Shown one piece after another: positions 9,435 to 17,645 of a stretch of 43,285 nucleotides of DNA. The notes beneath the pieces are model-generated. The model was not told the DNA's origin. It was given only the letters and a program-made list of their open reading frames with translations, and made no database searches. Origin of the DNA: Sorangium cellulosum (GTDB taxonomy: Bacteria > Myxococcota_A > Polyangia > Polyangiales > Polyangiaceae). Position numbers and translations under genes: made by a program. The DNA is taken from NCBI RefSeq assembly GCF_001589285.1, contig NZ_JEMA01000320.1:1-43285 (forward strand), in the 5' to 3' direction. Numbering within the stretch: position 1 is the stretch's first letter; each line of letters opens with the position of its first letter.

Positions 9435-10112
9435 ATGAGCCTCTCGCAGACGATGTATTTTGTTTGCTCCGACGTGCTCTCGCTGATCCTGCAGCTCAGG
9501 AACTCGCGCGATCTGCCGGCGCCGGACATCCTCCAGCGGCGTGTCCTCGGCCTGTTCGACACGATGATGCAGAACGGGCGAGAGGCCCGCATCCCCGAGC
9601 AGGACATGATCGACGCGAAGTTCGCGCTCGCGGCCTTCGCCGACGAGGTGATCTTCAACTCGAACTGGCCGGGCAGGACGCAGTGGCTCCAGAACCCGCT
9701 GCAGTTCCAGTTCTTCCAGCTCAACACGGCCGGCGACGGGTTCTTCACGAACCTCGACAACCTCTACGGCCAGCGCGGCAGAAACCACGTCGCGCAAATC
9801 TACTTCCTGTGCTTGGCCCTCGGCTTCCAGGGGAAATATCGTCTGCGCCAGCAGGAGGGCCTCGGCGCTGTCGTCGAGGGGGTGGGCAACTACGTCGCGG
9901 TCAGCGAAGGAGGCGGGGAAGTCCTCGCGCCGAACGCGGAGCGCAAGGACGGCGGCGCCGGCGCGGTGCGCCGCGAGCTGCCCTATCTGGCGATCGCGCT
10001 CGGCTTGCTCGTGCTCGCGGTCCTCGTGGTCATCGTGCTCCGGCTCGTCGTGGCCTCGGACGCGGAGGACGTCGCCGACCAGATCAAGAAGCTCATCAGC
10101 ACAGGTACCTAG
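9435..10112 (+). CDS. tssL: T6SS inner-membrane protein TssL (DotU/IcmH)
   Basis: The protein has 225 residues. The cytoplasmic DotU domain contains the conserved FALAAFADEVIFNSNWPG and the GDGFFTNLDNL region, followed by IYFLCLALGFQGKY. One C-terminal membrane helix (about 185-207, IALGLLVLAVLVVIVLRLVV) is followed by a short tail. There is no extended OmpA-type peptidoglycan-binding domain, so murein anchoring must come from another protein. It partners TssM, whose gene starts 43 bases later. Confidence 0.94.
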   Translation: MSLSQTMYFVCSDVLSLILQLRNSRDLPAPDILQRRVLGLFDTMMQNGREARIPEQDMIDAKFALAAFADEVIFNSNWPGRTQWLQNPLQFQFFQLNTAGDGFFTNLDNLYGQRGRNHVAQIYFLCLALGFQGKYRLRQQEGLGAVVEGVGNYVAVSEGGGEVLAPNAERKDGGAGAVRRELPYLAIALGLLVLAVLVVIVLRLVVASDAEDVADQIKKLISTGT

Positions 10113-10154
10113 GCGGCTTCGCCCGTCCTCTGCTGTTCCCGAGGGAGACTTCCG

Positions 10155-13100
10155 ATGTGGCTGTGGATCCTGAGCGCCCTGTTCCTCACCGCCGTGTGGG
10201 GAGTGTGGTTCATGCTGCGACCCGGGGCAGGGGAGGGGACCGAGGCGTTCCCGATCGAGATCCCGCTCGCCGCGACGGCGGCCATCGTGGCGCTGCTCGT
10301 CGGGCTCGCGGTCTACCGGCGCATCCGCGCGGCGCGCGCCGCGCGGGCGCTCGAGAAGGCGATCGCGCAGCAGGCGCAGGAGCAGGTGATCAACGCGAAG
10401 CCGGAGCGGCGCGCGGAGATCCAGGAGCTCAACCGGCAGATGCAGGAGGGCATCGCCGCGCTCAAGGCCTCGAAGCTCGGCGGGGGCAAGCGCGGCGCTG
10501 ACGCGCTCTACGTCCTGCCCTGGTACGTGATGGTCGGCCCGCCCGGCGCCGGCAAGACGACCGCGCTCCGGCACTCGGGGCTCGTCTTCCCGTACATCGA
10601 TCCCGAGCGCACGGGCGTGCGCGGCGTCGGCGGCACCCGGAACTGCGAGTGGTGGTTCACGAACGAGGCGATCCTCCTCGACACCGCCGGCCGGTACACG
10701 ACCGAGAGCGACGACCACGACGAGTGGATGGCGTTCCTCGAGCTGCTGCTCCAGTACCGCGAGCACAAGCCGCTGAACGGCATCATCGTCGCGGTGAGCC
10801 TGAGCGAGCTGCTCGACGCGAGCGACGACCAGATCGACCAGACGGCCAAGAAGGTCCGCGCGCGCATCGACGAGATGCAGCAGACGCTGCACATGGTGCT
10901 GCCGGTCTACGTGCTCTTCACGAAGAGCGACCTCGTGGCGGGGTTCACCGAGTACTTCGGCGACCTGAAGAAGAGCGAGCGCGGCCAGCCCTGGGGCGCC
11001 ACGATCCGGCTCGACGAGAACAAGGACGAGCCCGGCAAGATCTTCGACCGCGAGTTCGACATCCTGGTCGAGAAGCTCCACGCGCGGCTGACGAAGCGGC
11101 TCATCGGCGAGCGCAACCGCGACGTGAAGGAGAAGAGCTACCAGTTCCCGCTCGAGTTCGCGGCGGTGAAGCGCAACCTCTCGGACTTCATCGCGTCGGC
11201 GTTCGCGCCCGGGGCCGGCGCGGCGCCGGCGCCGATCCTGCGCGGGTTCTACTTCACGAGCGGCGTCCAGGAGGGGCGCCCGCTCGACCGCGTGGTCGGG
11301 GCGATGGGGCGGGCGTTCGGGCTGCGCGCGGGGCTCGGCGAGGGCGAGGAGGACGCCGCGATCCCGAAGGAGTCGAAGAGCTTCTTCCTGCACGACGTCT
11401 TCACGAACGTCGTCTTCCCCGATCAGGACCTCGCGGCGCGCACCGAGGCCGAGCTCCGGCGGCGGCGGCTCCAGCGGATCCTCGTGGCGGCGGCGGCGGC
11501 GATCGTGGCGATCCTGTTCCTGCTGCCGGCGGTGATCTCGTACTTCAACAACAAGGCGCTCGTCGCCGAGACGCGGCGCATTTCGGACGAGATCGCGTTC
11601 GTGGACTGGTCGGGGAGGAGCGGCACCCCGCCGAACGTGCCCGCGAACATCGACAAGCTCGACAAGCTGCAGGGGCACGTGGGGCAGCTCGATCGCTACG
11701 TCGAGAACACGCCGATCGACCACGGCTGGTTCATGTTCCAGGGGGACAAGCTCTTTCCCCCGACGCTGGCGCAGTACATCAAGAGCTTGAAGCAGGGGTT
11801 CGTCGGCCCGGCGAAGGCGCAGCTCGAGGCGAAGCTCGAGCGGGTGCGCGACGGGGAGTTCCTCGAGGGCTACAACGCCCTGCGCAGCTACCTCCTGCTC
11901 GGCAAAGAGCACCAGGGGTACATGGATGACCAGGTGGCGCGGTGGCAGACCGCGCGGCTGGTCCAGGTCTGGGCCGACGTCCTGAAGCCCTGGACCGACC
12001 TGCCCGAGAGCGACCTCAAGGAGCGGCTCACGCCGCACGTCGCCTATTACATCGACCTCGTGCGGCGCACGAAGCTCGAGGCCGAGGAGCTGAACACGAC
12101 GCTGATCGACAGGGCGCGCGCCGACCTCCTGCGGGTCGATCCGACGAAGCGCTACTACGACCAGTTCGTCACGAAGCTGATCGACGAGAAGTACGACGAG
12201 TCGGGGCCGAACACGCCGGAGAACCTGAAGTACCCGCCGGTGTCCCTCAACGAGATGTTCGCGGACCGGCCCGAGGTGCTGACCGTCATCCACAGCGCGC
12301 AGAAGAACCGGACCGGGACGTGGTTCGAGGTGCAGGGGCCCTACACGGCCAAGGGGCACGCGCAGGTGATCGAGTCGCTCAAGGAGGGGAGGAAGGAGCT
12401 CGAGCGCGAGCTCTGGGTGCTCCCGCTGTCGAACGACGAGAAGCGGACGGGCGATCAGATCCAGAAGGAGCTCGATCGCGTCCGGCAGGACTACGACAAC
12501 GCGTTCATCGCGCAGTGGGAGGCGTTCTTCCGCGACATCCAGGTCGACGTCCCGAAGACGAACCGGGACGCGATCCACGAGTTCAGGGTCCTCTCCACGC
12601 CCGACTGGCCCTACAGGCGGCTGCTCCAGCGGCTCTCGGACGAGACGCAGTTCGCGAAGGACGAGAAGCCGAGCGTGCTGACCGCGGACGGCGGGCTGAT
12701 CGACAAGGCGAAGGACATGATCGTGCAGAAGGTCGACCGGCGGACGGGCGCGCGGATCGACCAGCTGATCCCGGGCAGCAACCGGCGCGAGCACTACGAC
12801 CCGGTGCCCGACAAGTTCGAGTCGATGGCCAGCTTCGGGGTGTCGGGGCCGGCGGTCGAGGGGCAGCCGCCGCCGCCGCCGCCGAAGCTCAACCAGTACG
12901 TGGGCCACCTCGAGCGGCTCGCGGGCGAGATGAGCGTCGTCGAGGACGGGCCGCCGGACGCGGACACCTCGAGGGCCACGGAGGCGTTCCAGGACGCGGT
13001 GAAGGAAGCCCAGGGGCTGCTCCTCTCGATGGACCAGACCGGGCAGCGCCTGATGGAGCCGCTGCTCATGAACCCCCTCCGGCAGGCGTACAAGGCGGTC

Positions 13101-13871
13101 GTGCGGCGCGCCGGCGGCGCGGCGAGCGGGATCTGGGAGGTCGAGGTCTGGCCGCACTACCGCGACAAGATCAAGGACCGCTACCCGTTCAACCTCGCCT
13201 CGTCGCGCGACGCCTCGCTCGAGGACGCGATGGCGTTCTTCAAGCCGAAGGAAGGGGTGCTCTGGGGCTTCTACGAGACGTACCTCAAGGGCTTCCACTA
13301 CCAGGTCGGGCACGAGTACTTCCCGAAGTCGCACCTGTCGGGGCAGCCGCAGGCGGCGAAGCCGTTCACGCCGTTCAGCGCGAACCTCTACAACTGCCTG
13401 AGGCGCTCGAACGAGATCACCGACGCGCTGTTCGGCAGCAGCGGCGGCGCGGAGCCCAAGGTCGTCTTCCACATCAACATGAAGACGGTCAGCCCCATCG
13501 TGAGCGAGGTGATCTTCGAGGTCGACGGTCAGAAGAGGCTCTATCGCAACGAGAAGGAGTTCTGGCACACCTTCAACTGGCCCGGCGACGGAGCGAAGGG
13601 CGCGAGGATCCAGGTGCGCGGCGCGGGCGGGCTCGACGAAGAGCTCGTGCGCGAAGGGCCGTGGGGGATCTTCCGGCTCTTCGAGGCCGGGACCACGACC
13701 GCCCAGAAAGACAACGACGAGCTCTTCACGGTGACGTGGCAGATGACGGCGCCGCCGGTCACCGTGACCATGGAGATCCGGCCGACCCGCGGGAACCATC
13801 CGTTCCCGACGAGCTTCTTCCGGGCGACCAACTGCCCGCCCAGCATCGGCGATCGCTTCGGCAAAGGGTGA
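10155..13871 (+). CDS. tssM: T6SS inner-membrane protein TssM (IcmF)
   Basis: This 1238-residue protein has two N-terminal membrane helices (about 1-21 and 36-55) and a cytoplasmic GTPase-like domain with Walker A GPPGAGKTTALRHSG near residue 130 and LLDTAGRY. A third helix near 440-463 is followed by the large periplasmic region that binds TssJ. The Walker A motif is intact, unlike in some IcmF proteins. A run of prolines (PPPPPPPK) sits near residue 905. It ends 15 bases before a large inverted repeat that separates it from tagF. Confidence 0.96.
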   Translation: MWLWILSALFLTAVWGVWFMLRPGAGEGTEAFPIEIPLAATAAIVALLVGLAVYRRIRAARAARALEKAIAQQAQEQVINAKPERRAEIQELNRQMQEGIAALKASKLGGGKRGADALYVLPWYVMVGPPGAGKTTALRHSGLVFPYIDPERTGVRGVGGTRNCEWWFTNEAILLDTAGRYTTESDDHDEWMAFLELLLQYREHKPLNGIIVAVSLSELLDASDDQIDQTAKKVRARIDEMQQTLHMVLPVYVLFTKSDLVAGFTEYFGDLKKSERGQPWGATIRLDENKDEPGKIFDREFDILVEKLHARLTKRLIGERNRDVKEKSYQFPLEFAAVKRNLSDFIASAFAPGAGAAPAPILRGFYFTSGVQEGRPLDRVVGAMGRAFGLRAGLGEGEEDAAIPKESKSFFLHDVFTNVVFPDQDLAARTEAELRRRRLQRILVAAAAAIVAILFLLPAVISYFNNKALVAETRRISDEIAFVDWSGRSGTPPNVPANIDKLDKLQGHVGQLDRYVENTPIDHGWFMFQGDKLFPPTLAQYIKSLKQGFVGPAKAQLEAKLERVRDGEFLEGYNALRSYLLLGKEHQGYMDDQVARWQTARLVQVWADVLKPWTDLPESDLKERLTPHVAYYIDLVRRTKLEAEELNTTLIDRARADLLRVDPTKRYYDQFVTKLIDEKYDESGPNTPENLKYPPVSLNEMFADRPEVLTVIHSAQKNRTGTWFEVQGPYTAKGHAQVIESLKEGRKELERELWVLPLSNDEKRTGDQIQKELDRVRQDYDNAFIAQWEAFFRDIQVDVPKTNRDAIHEFRVLSTPDWPYRRLLQRLSDETQFAKDEKPSVLTADGGLIDKAKDMIVQKVDRRTGARIDQLIPGSNRREHYDPVPDKFESMASFGVSGPAVEGQPPPPPPKLNQYVGHLERLAGEMSVVEDGPPDADTSRATEAFQDAVKEAQGLLLSMDQTGQRLMEPLLMNPLRQAYKAVVRRAGGAASGIWEVEVWPHYRDKIKDRYPFNLASSRDASLEDAMAFFKPKEGVLWGFYETYLKGFHYQVGHEYFPKSHLSGQPQAAKPFTPFSANLYNCLRRSNEITDALFGSSGGAEPKVVFHINMKTVSPIVSEVIFEVDGQKRLYRNEKEFWHTFNWPGDGAKGARIQVRGAGGLDEELVREGPWGIFRLFEAGTTTAQKDNDELFTVTWQMTAPPVTVTMEIRPTRGNHPFPTSFFRATNCPPSIGDRFGKG

Positions 13872-13886
13872 TCCGAACAGCAACGG

Positions 13887-14080
13887 AGCCGGCGGGGGAG
13901 GGGGTGTCGTGCGGGGGGCCGGCGGGGGCCCCTCCCGCGAACTCGCGCCTTGTGGTGGCTGTTGCCATGGGAACGGAGAGGCGTGGGCTACGAGGGAGAC
14001 GCTGCGATGCGGGCCGGCGCTCGGATTCGCGGGGCCCTACCCCGCCAGCCCCCCGCACGACACCCCCTCCCCCGCCGGCT
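13887..14080. repeat. Near-perfect 41-bp inverted repeat between tssM and tagF
   Basis: The arm at 13887-13927 is the reverse complement of 14040-14080 with a single mismatch (position 14047). Weaker homology continues inward with small gaps to about 13949 and 14022. The 112-base spacer holds no recognisable gene. The structure can form a very strong RNA hairpin just after tssM. Possible roles are attenuation, mRNA protection, or a REP/MITE-like element. Confidence 0.85.
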
Positions 14081-14140
14081 CTTTGTGACGGAATGAAGAG
14101 GGAAGGGGCGGTGGATCCGGACTGCTGTCGCTGAGTTGAC

Positions 14141-14203
14141 GGGAGGGGCCCCCGCCGGCCCCCCGCCCGTGCAGCCCCTCCCTCCCCACCCGGCTCCGTC
14201 GCC
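14141..14203 (+). repeat. Third copy of the tssM-tagF repeat
   Basis: Bases 14141-14166 are a perfect 26-bp reverse complement of 13911-13936. Diverged similarity continues to the GGCTCCGTCGCC stretch at 14192-14203, which matches the reverse complement of bases just after tssM. Three related units in 320 bases point to a dispersed repeat family rather than one hairpin. Confidence 0.7.
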
Positions 14204-14257
14204 ATCGGGAAGGTGGTAGCGCTCAGTGCGCCGTTCGTGGTTCACTCTCAGGCCGTC

Positions 14258-15232
14258 ATGTTCTGGCGCCGCAAGAAGGGCCCTGCCGCTCCGCCGCAGA
14301 TCGGCTGCTTCGGCAAGCTGCCCGCAACGGGCGATTTCATCCGGCTGAACGCAGGCGGAGAAGAGCTCGCCGCATTCGACCGCTGGCTGGGCGCGGCCAT
14401 CGACTTCGCCCGACGCGCCATGGGACCCCATTTCGACGGGTACTACCAGACCGCGCTGGGGCTCTTCGTCTTCCACGGCGACCCGAAAGGCGACGAGCCG
14501 CCCGGACGCGGGCTCGTGGGCGCATGGGCCGCCAGCGGCGACAACGCAGGCCGGCTCTACCCGATCGTCGTGTTCGGTTCGTACGACTACGACCAGCTCG
14601 TCTCGGCCGGCCCGTCGCTGCCCATCACCCTGTTCCCCCTCCTCGCCGCCGCGCACGACGTCGCCACCAGCGGCCGCAACATGCCCGTCGACGCGTTCCT
14701 CCACCGCGTCTCGCAGATCGTCCCGCCGTCGCTCGACGACGCCGACGCGTCGTACGCCAACTACCGCGCATGGCTGAAAACCCAGCCGATGAAGGCGCTC
14801 TGGGACGCAGGGTTCGGCACCGACGCAAGCCGCTTCTGGGTGCTGCAGAACATCCTCGAGTCGGTGACGCCGTTCCGCGGACAGGAGCTCCCGAGGACAG
14901 GGCTCGCGCTCCGGCTGCCGCTCGGCGCGGGCGACGCCTACGCCGCCGCCGTGTGGATGGACATGACCCTCCGCCTGTCAAAATGGGGACGCACGCTGAT
15001 GAACGCGTTCTGGACGCCGCAGCGCACCCTGCTCCTCCACCTCGGGTCACCCCACGTCGGCTCGTTCCGCGAGATGATCGCGCCCACCACCCAGGCCGAA
15101 CACATCGCCGACCTCTGCGGTCCCCCGTCGGTCGAGGAGCACGTCTCCCGACACGCCCTCGGACCGGAGCTCGACGCGCTCGTCGCACGGACCGACCTGT
15201 CGCTCGATAGCTTCCTCGAGTCCCTCGGCTGA
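14258..15232 (+). CDS. tagF: T6SS-associated protein TagF
   Basis: This 324-residue protein has the SciV/TagF N-terminal pattern IGCFGKLPATGDFIRLNAGG and the later FGSYDYDQLVSAGPSLPITLF. The ATG at 14258 (MFWRRKKG) was chosen because the family motif begins about 14 residues in; a GTG at 14213 would add unsupported residues. In Pseudomonas, TagF is a post-translational repressor of T6SS that acts with the FHA protein, so it and TagH here may form a control pair (inference). Large inverted repeats separate it from tssM, so its expression may be uncoupled from the upstream genes. Confidence 0.88.
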   Translation: MFWRRKKGPAAPPQIGCFGKLPATGDFIRLNAGGEELAAFDRWLGAAIDFARRAMGPHFDGYYQTALGLFVFHGDPKGDEPPGRGLVGAWAASGDNAGRLYPIVVFGSYDYDQLVSAGPSLPITLFPLLAAAHDVATSGRNMPVDAFLHRVSQIVPPSLDDADASYANYRAWLKTQPMKALWDAGFGTDASRFWVLQNILESVTPFRGQELPRTGLALRLPLGAGDAYAAAVWMDMTLRLSKWGRTLMNAFWTPQRTLLLHLGSPHVGSFREMIAPTTQAEHIADLCGPPSVEEHVSRHALGPELDALVARTDLSLDSFLESLG

Positions 15233-15346
15233 CCGATGCCCGAGCGCCGACCCCCGAACCGGCGCGTCGGTCACCGCGTCCGCCACCGTACGGTTGCCTC
15301 GAATTCGCCGTCCACGCTCGGGACGTCTTGATATCCTGCGCGACCC

Positions 15347-17026
15347 ATGGCCGCTGAAGACGCGATCAACCAATCCAAGGCGCGCATCGAGGCGCTGTTC
15401 GCGCCCATCCACGGAGGCGTCGGCGTAGACGTCACGTACGACGAAGCGTTCGAGGCCCTCAAGAACGAGGTCGATAAGCTGCAGTCGCTCGCGGGCGGCA
15501 AGGTCGACTGGGGGCGCATCGCGAGCGGCGCCGACGAGATCCTGAGCGACAAATCCAAGGACTTCCGCGTCGCCCTCTACTACGGGGCGGCGAAGGCGCA
15601 GCTCGACAAGCTCCCCGGCCTGCTCGACGGGCTGGTGCTCGTGCAGGAGCTGAACGGCGCGTTCTGGGACACGATGTACCCGGCGCTCAAGCGGCCCAAG
15701 GCGCGCGGCAACCTGTGCTCCTGGTTCGGCGACATCGCGGCCGCGGCGCTCACCGGCATCACGCCCACCGCCGCGGATCGCGACGTGGTGAACGCCCTCG
15801 AGCAGGTGAGCCGCGCGGTGGACACCGACCTCAGCGACAAGCTCGGCGAAGCCTACGGCGGGATGGGCCCGCTCCGGAACGCGCTCCGGAGCCTCGTCGC
15901 AAGCCTGCCCGCAGAGGCGCCGCCGCCTCCTCCTCCGCCGCCCCCGCCGCCGCCGAAGGTGGAGCCGCCCAAGGCCGAGGCAGCGATCGTCCAGGCGCCG
16001 GCGGTCACGGCCGTTGTCGTCACCCCGCCGTCGACGCCGCCGGCCGTCGTCGGCACGGCGGACCCGGCGCTCAGCGTCGAGGCGATCGTCGACGAGGACT
16101 CCGCGCTCACCGCCCTCGGGCGCTGCGCGCCGCTGCTCGCGCGCGCGGGCGACGCGCTCCGGGCCGCGGATCCGAAGCGCGCAGCCGCGTACCGCGTCCT
16201 CCGGGTCGGGCTCTGGGTCGACCTCCTCGACGACCCGGGCGCCGCATCCCCGAACGGCAAGACGGCGATCCCGCCGCCGCCCGAGCACGTGCTGCAGACG
16301 CTCCCGGCGCTCACGAGCCAGGGCGCGTTCGCCGACCTGCTGCCGATCGCCGACGAGTACGCGCAGAACTACCCCCTCTGGCTCGATCCGCACCGGTACG
16401 CGGCGAACGCGCTCGAGCAGCTCGGCGAGGACTACGCCGAGGCCCGGCGGGCCGTGCTCGTCGAGGTGGGCACCCTGGTGCTCCGCGCGCCGCTGCTGCC
16501 CAACCTCCAGTTCAGGGACGGGACGCCGTTCGCCGACAGCGAGACGCAGGCCTGGCTCTCGAACGAGGTGGCGGCCGCCATCGGCGGCGGGGGGAACGGC
16601 GCTGCGGCCCCGGCGAGGCCCCGGAGCTACCTCGACAAGCCGCTGTCCGAGGCGCGCGGGCTCGTCGCGAACCAGCAGCCCATCGACGCGATGGCGCTCC
16701 TCGAGAAGGCCGCGGCCGCGGCTCCGTCGGCGCTGGACCGCTTCCGCGTGCGGCTCGCCATGGCCCAGATCAACATCGAGCTGTCCCAGTTCCTCGTGGC
16801 CCGCGCGCAGCTCGAGGCGCTGGAGCAGATCGTCGAGCACCACCGACTCACGACGTGGCAGCCGGATCTCTGCGCGGAGCTCTACGCCGCGCTCCACACA
16901 TGCTACCGCGTGCTGAACCAGGGCTACGAGGCGACGCCTGAAGCCAAGGCGAAGGAGGCGCTCTGCTTCGAGCGCGTCTGCCAGCTCGACGCTGCGCTCG
17001 CCCTGAAACTTTCGCTGGAGGCCTGA
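15347..17026 (+). CDS. tssA: T6SS assembly protein TssA
   Basis: This 559-residue protein has an N-terminal ImpA domain at about 15-130 (VTYDEAFEALKNEVDKLQ, then ALYYGAAKAQLDKLPG). A long polyproline linker follows near residues 187-200, then Ala/Val-rich spacer, and a C-terminal VasJ-like helical domain from about 245. TssA caps the growing sheath and coordinates tail assembly. It starts 114 bases after tagF and ends 124 bases before tssB. Confidence 0.92.
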   Translation: MAAEDAINQSKARIEALFAPIHGGVGVDVTYDEAFEALKNEVDKLQSLAGGKVDWGRIASGADEILSDKSKDFRVALYYGAAKAQLDKLPGLLDGLVLVQELNGAFWDTMYPALKRPKARGNLCSWFGDIAAAALTGITPTAADRDVVNALEQVSRAVDTDLSDKLGEAYGGMGPLRNALRSLVASLPAEAPPPPPPPPPPPPKVEPPKAEAAIVQAPAVTAVVVTPPSTPPAVVGTADPALSVEAIVDEDSALTALGRCAPLLARAGDALRAADPKRAAAYRVLRVGLWVDLLDDPGAASPNGKTAIPPPPEHVLQTLPALTSQGAFADLLPIADEYAQNYPLWLDPHRYAANALEQLGEDYAEARRAVLVEVGTLVLRAPLLPNLQFRDGTPFADSETQAWLSNEVAAAIGGGGNGAAAPARPRSYLDKPLSEARGLVANQQPIDAMALLEKAAAAAPSALDRFRVRLAMAQINIELSQFLVARAQLEALEQIVEHHRLTTWQPDLCAELYAALHTCYRVLNQGYEATPEAKAKEALCFERVCQLDAALALKLSLEA

Positions 17027-17109
17027 GGAGGCGCATGCGAGGCCCGATGCGCATCGCGCCGAGAAGCTTGCCCGATGGGCGGGGGTTTTGGTCTATGCTC
17101 GTGTGGCCT

Positions 17110-17126
17110 GCGGGCGCTCCGCCCGC
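17110..17126 (+). promoter_or_regulatory. Leader hairpin before tssB
   Basis: A perfect 7-bp stem (GCGGGCG/CGCCCGC) with a CTC loop lies 24 bases upstream of the tssB ATG, just before a strong AAAGGAG ribosome binding site at 17138-17144. It could stabilise the 5' end of a tssBC transcript or modulate attenuation. The function is inferred. Confidence 0.4.
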
Positions 17127-17150
17127 TGCCGACGGGGAAAGGAGCCTGCG

Positions 17151-17642
17151 ATGAAAGAGGGATCGGTCGCGCCGAAGGAGCGCGTGAACATCACGTACAA
17201 GCCGGCCACGGGGAACGCGAAGGAAGACGTAGAGCTGCCGCTGAAGCTCCTGATGCTCGGCGACTACACGCAGCGCCCGGATCCGCGGCCCCTCGAGGAC
17301 CGCAAGCCGATCAACGTGGACAAGGACAACTTCCAGAAGGTCATGAGCGAGCAGAAGCTCGGGCTCACCTTCAACGTCAAGGACGTCCTCTCCGAGCAGG
17401 AGAACAGCGAGCTCACGGTCAACCTCAAGTTCCGCCGGCTGAGCGACATGGAGCCCGAGGCGATCGCGAACCAGGTGCCGGAGCTCAAGAAGCTGCTCGA
17501 CCTGCGCGCCGCGCTGACGGCCCTGAAGGGCCCGCTCGGGAACGAGAAGGCGTTCCGCAACAAGATCCAGCAGATCCTGAGCGACCCGGCCCAGCGCAAC
17601 AAGATCGTGAGCGAGCTCGGGCTCGACAAGGAAGGGGAGTGA
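17151..17642 (+). CDS. tssB: T6SS sheath small subunit TssB (VipA)
   Basis: This 163-residue protein carries the VipA signature (VNITYKPATG near the N-terminus, LPLKLLMLGDYT, then KPINVDKDNFQKVM). The start is fixed by AAAGGAG six bases before ATG 17151. It co-assembles with TssC into the contractile sheath. Three bases separate its stop from the tssC start, so the two are translationally paired at the high, matched levels a sheath needs. Confidence 0.96.
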   Translation: MKEGSVAPKERVNITYKPATGNAKEDVELPLKLLMLGDYTQRPDPRPLEDRKPINVDKDNFQKVMSEQKLGLTFNVKDVLSEQENSELTVNLKFRRLSDMEPEAIANQVPELKKLLDLRAALTALKGPLGNEKAFRNKIQQILSDPAQRNKIVSELGLDKEGE

Positions 17643-17645
17643 GCG

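Noticed and set aside
4871..9760. Very long open frame on the complement across tssH-tssL
   Set aside because: It is antisense to well-identified T6SS genes and is Arg/Leu/Asp-rich, as expected for the opposite strand of GC-rich coding DNA. It contains no domain motif.
9255..13883. Long complement frame opposite tssM
   Set aside because: Same cause: a shadow of tssM codon usage, with no start signal or recognisable motif.
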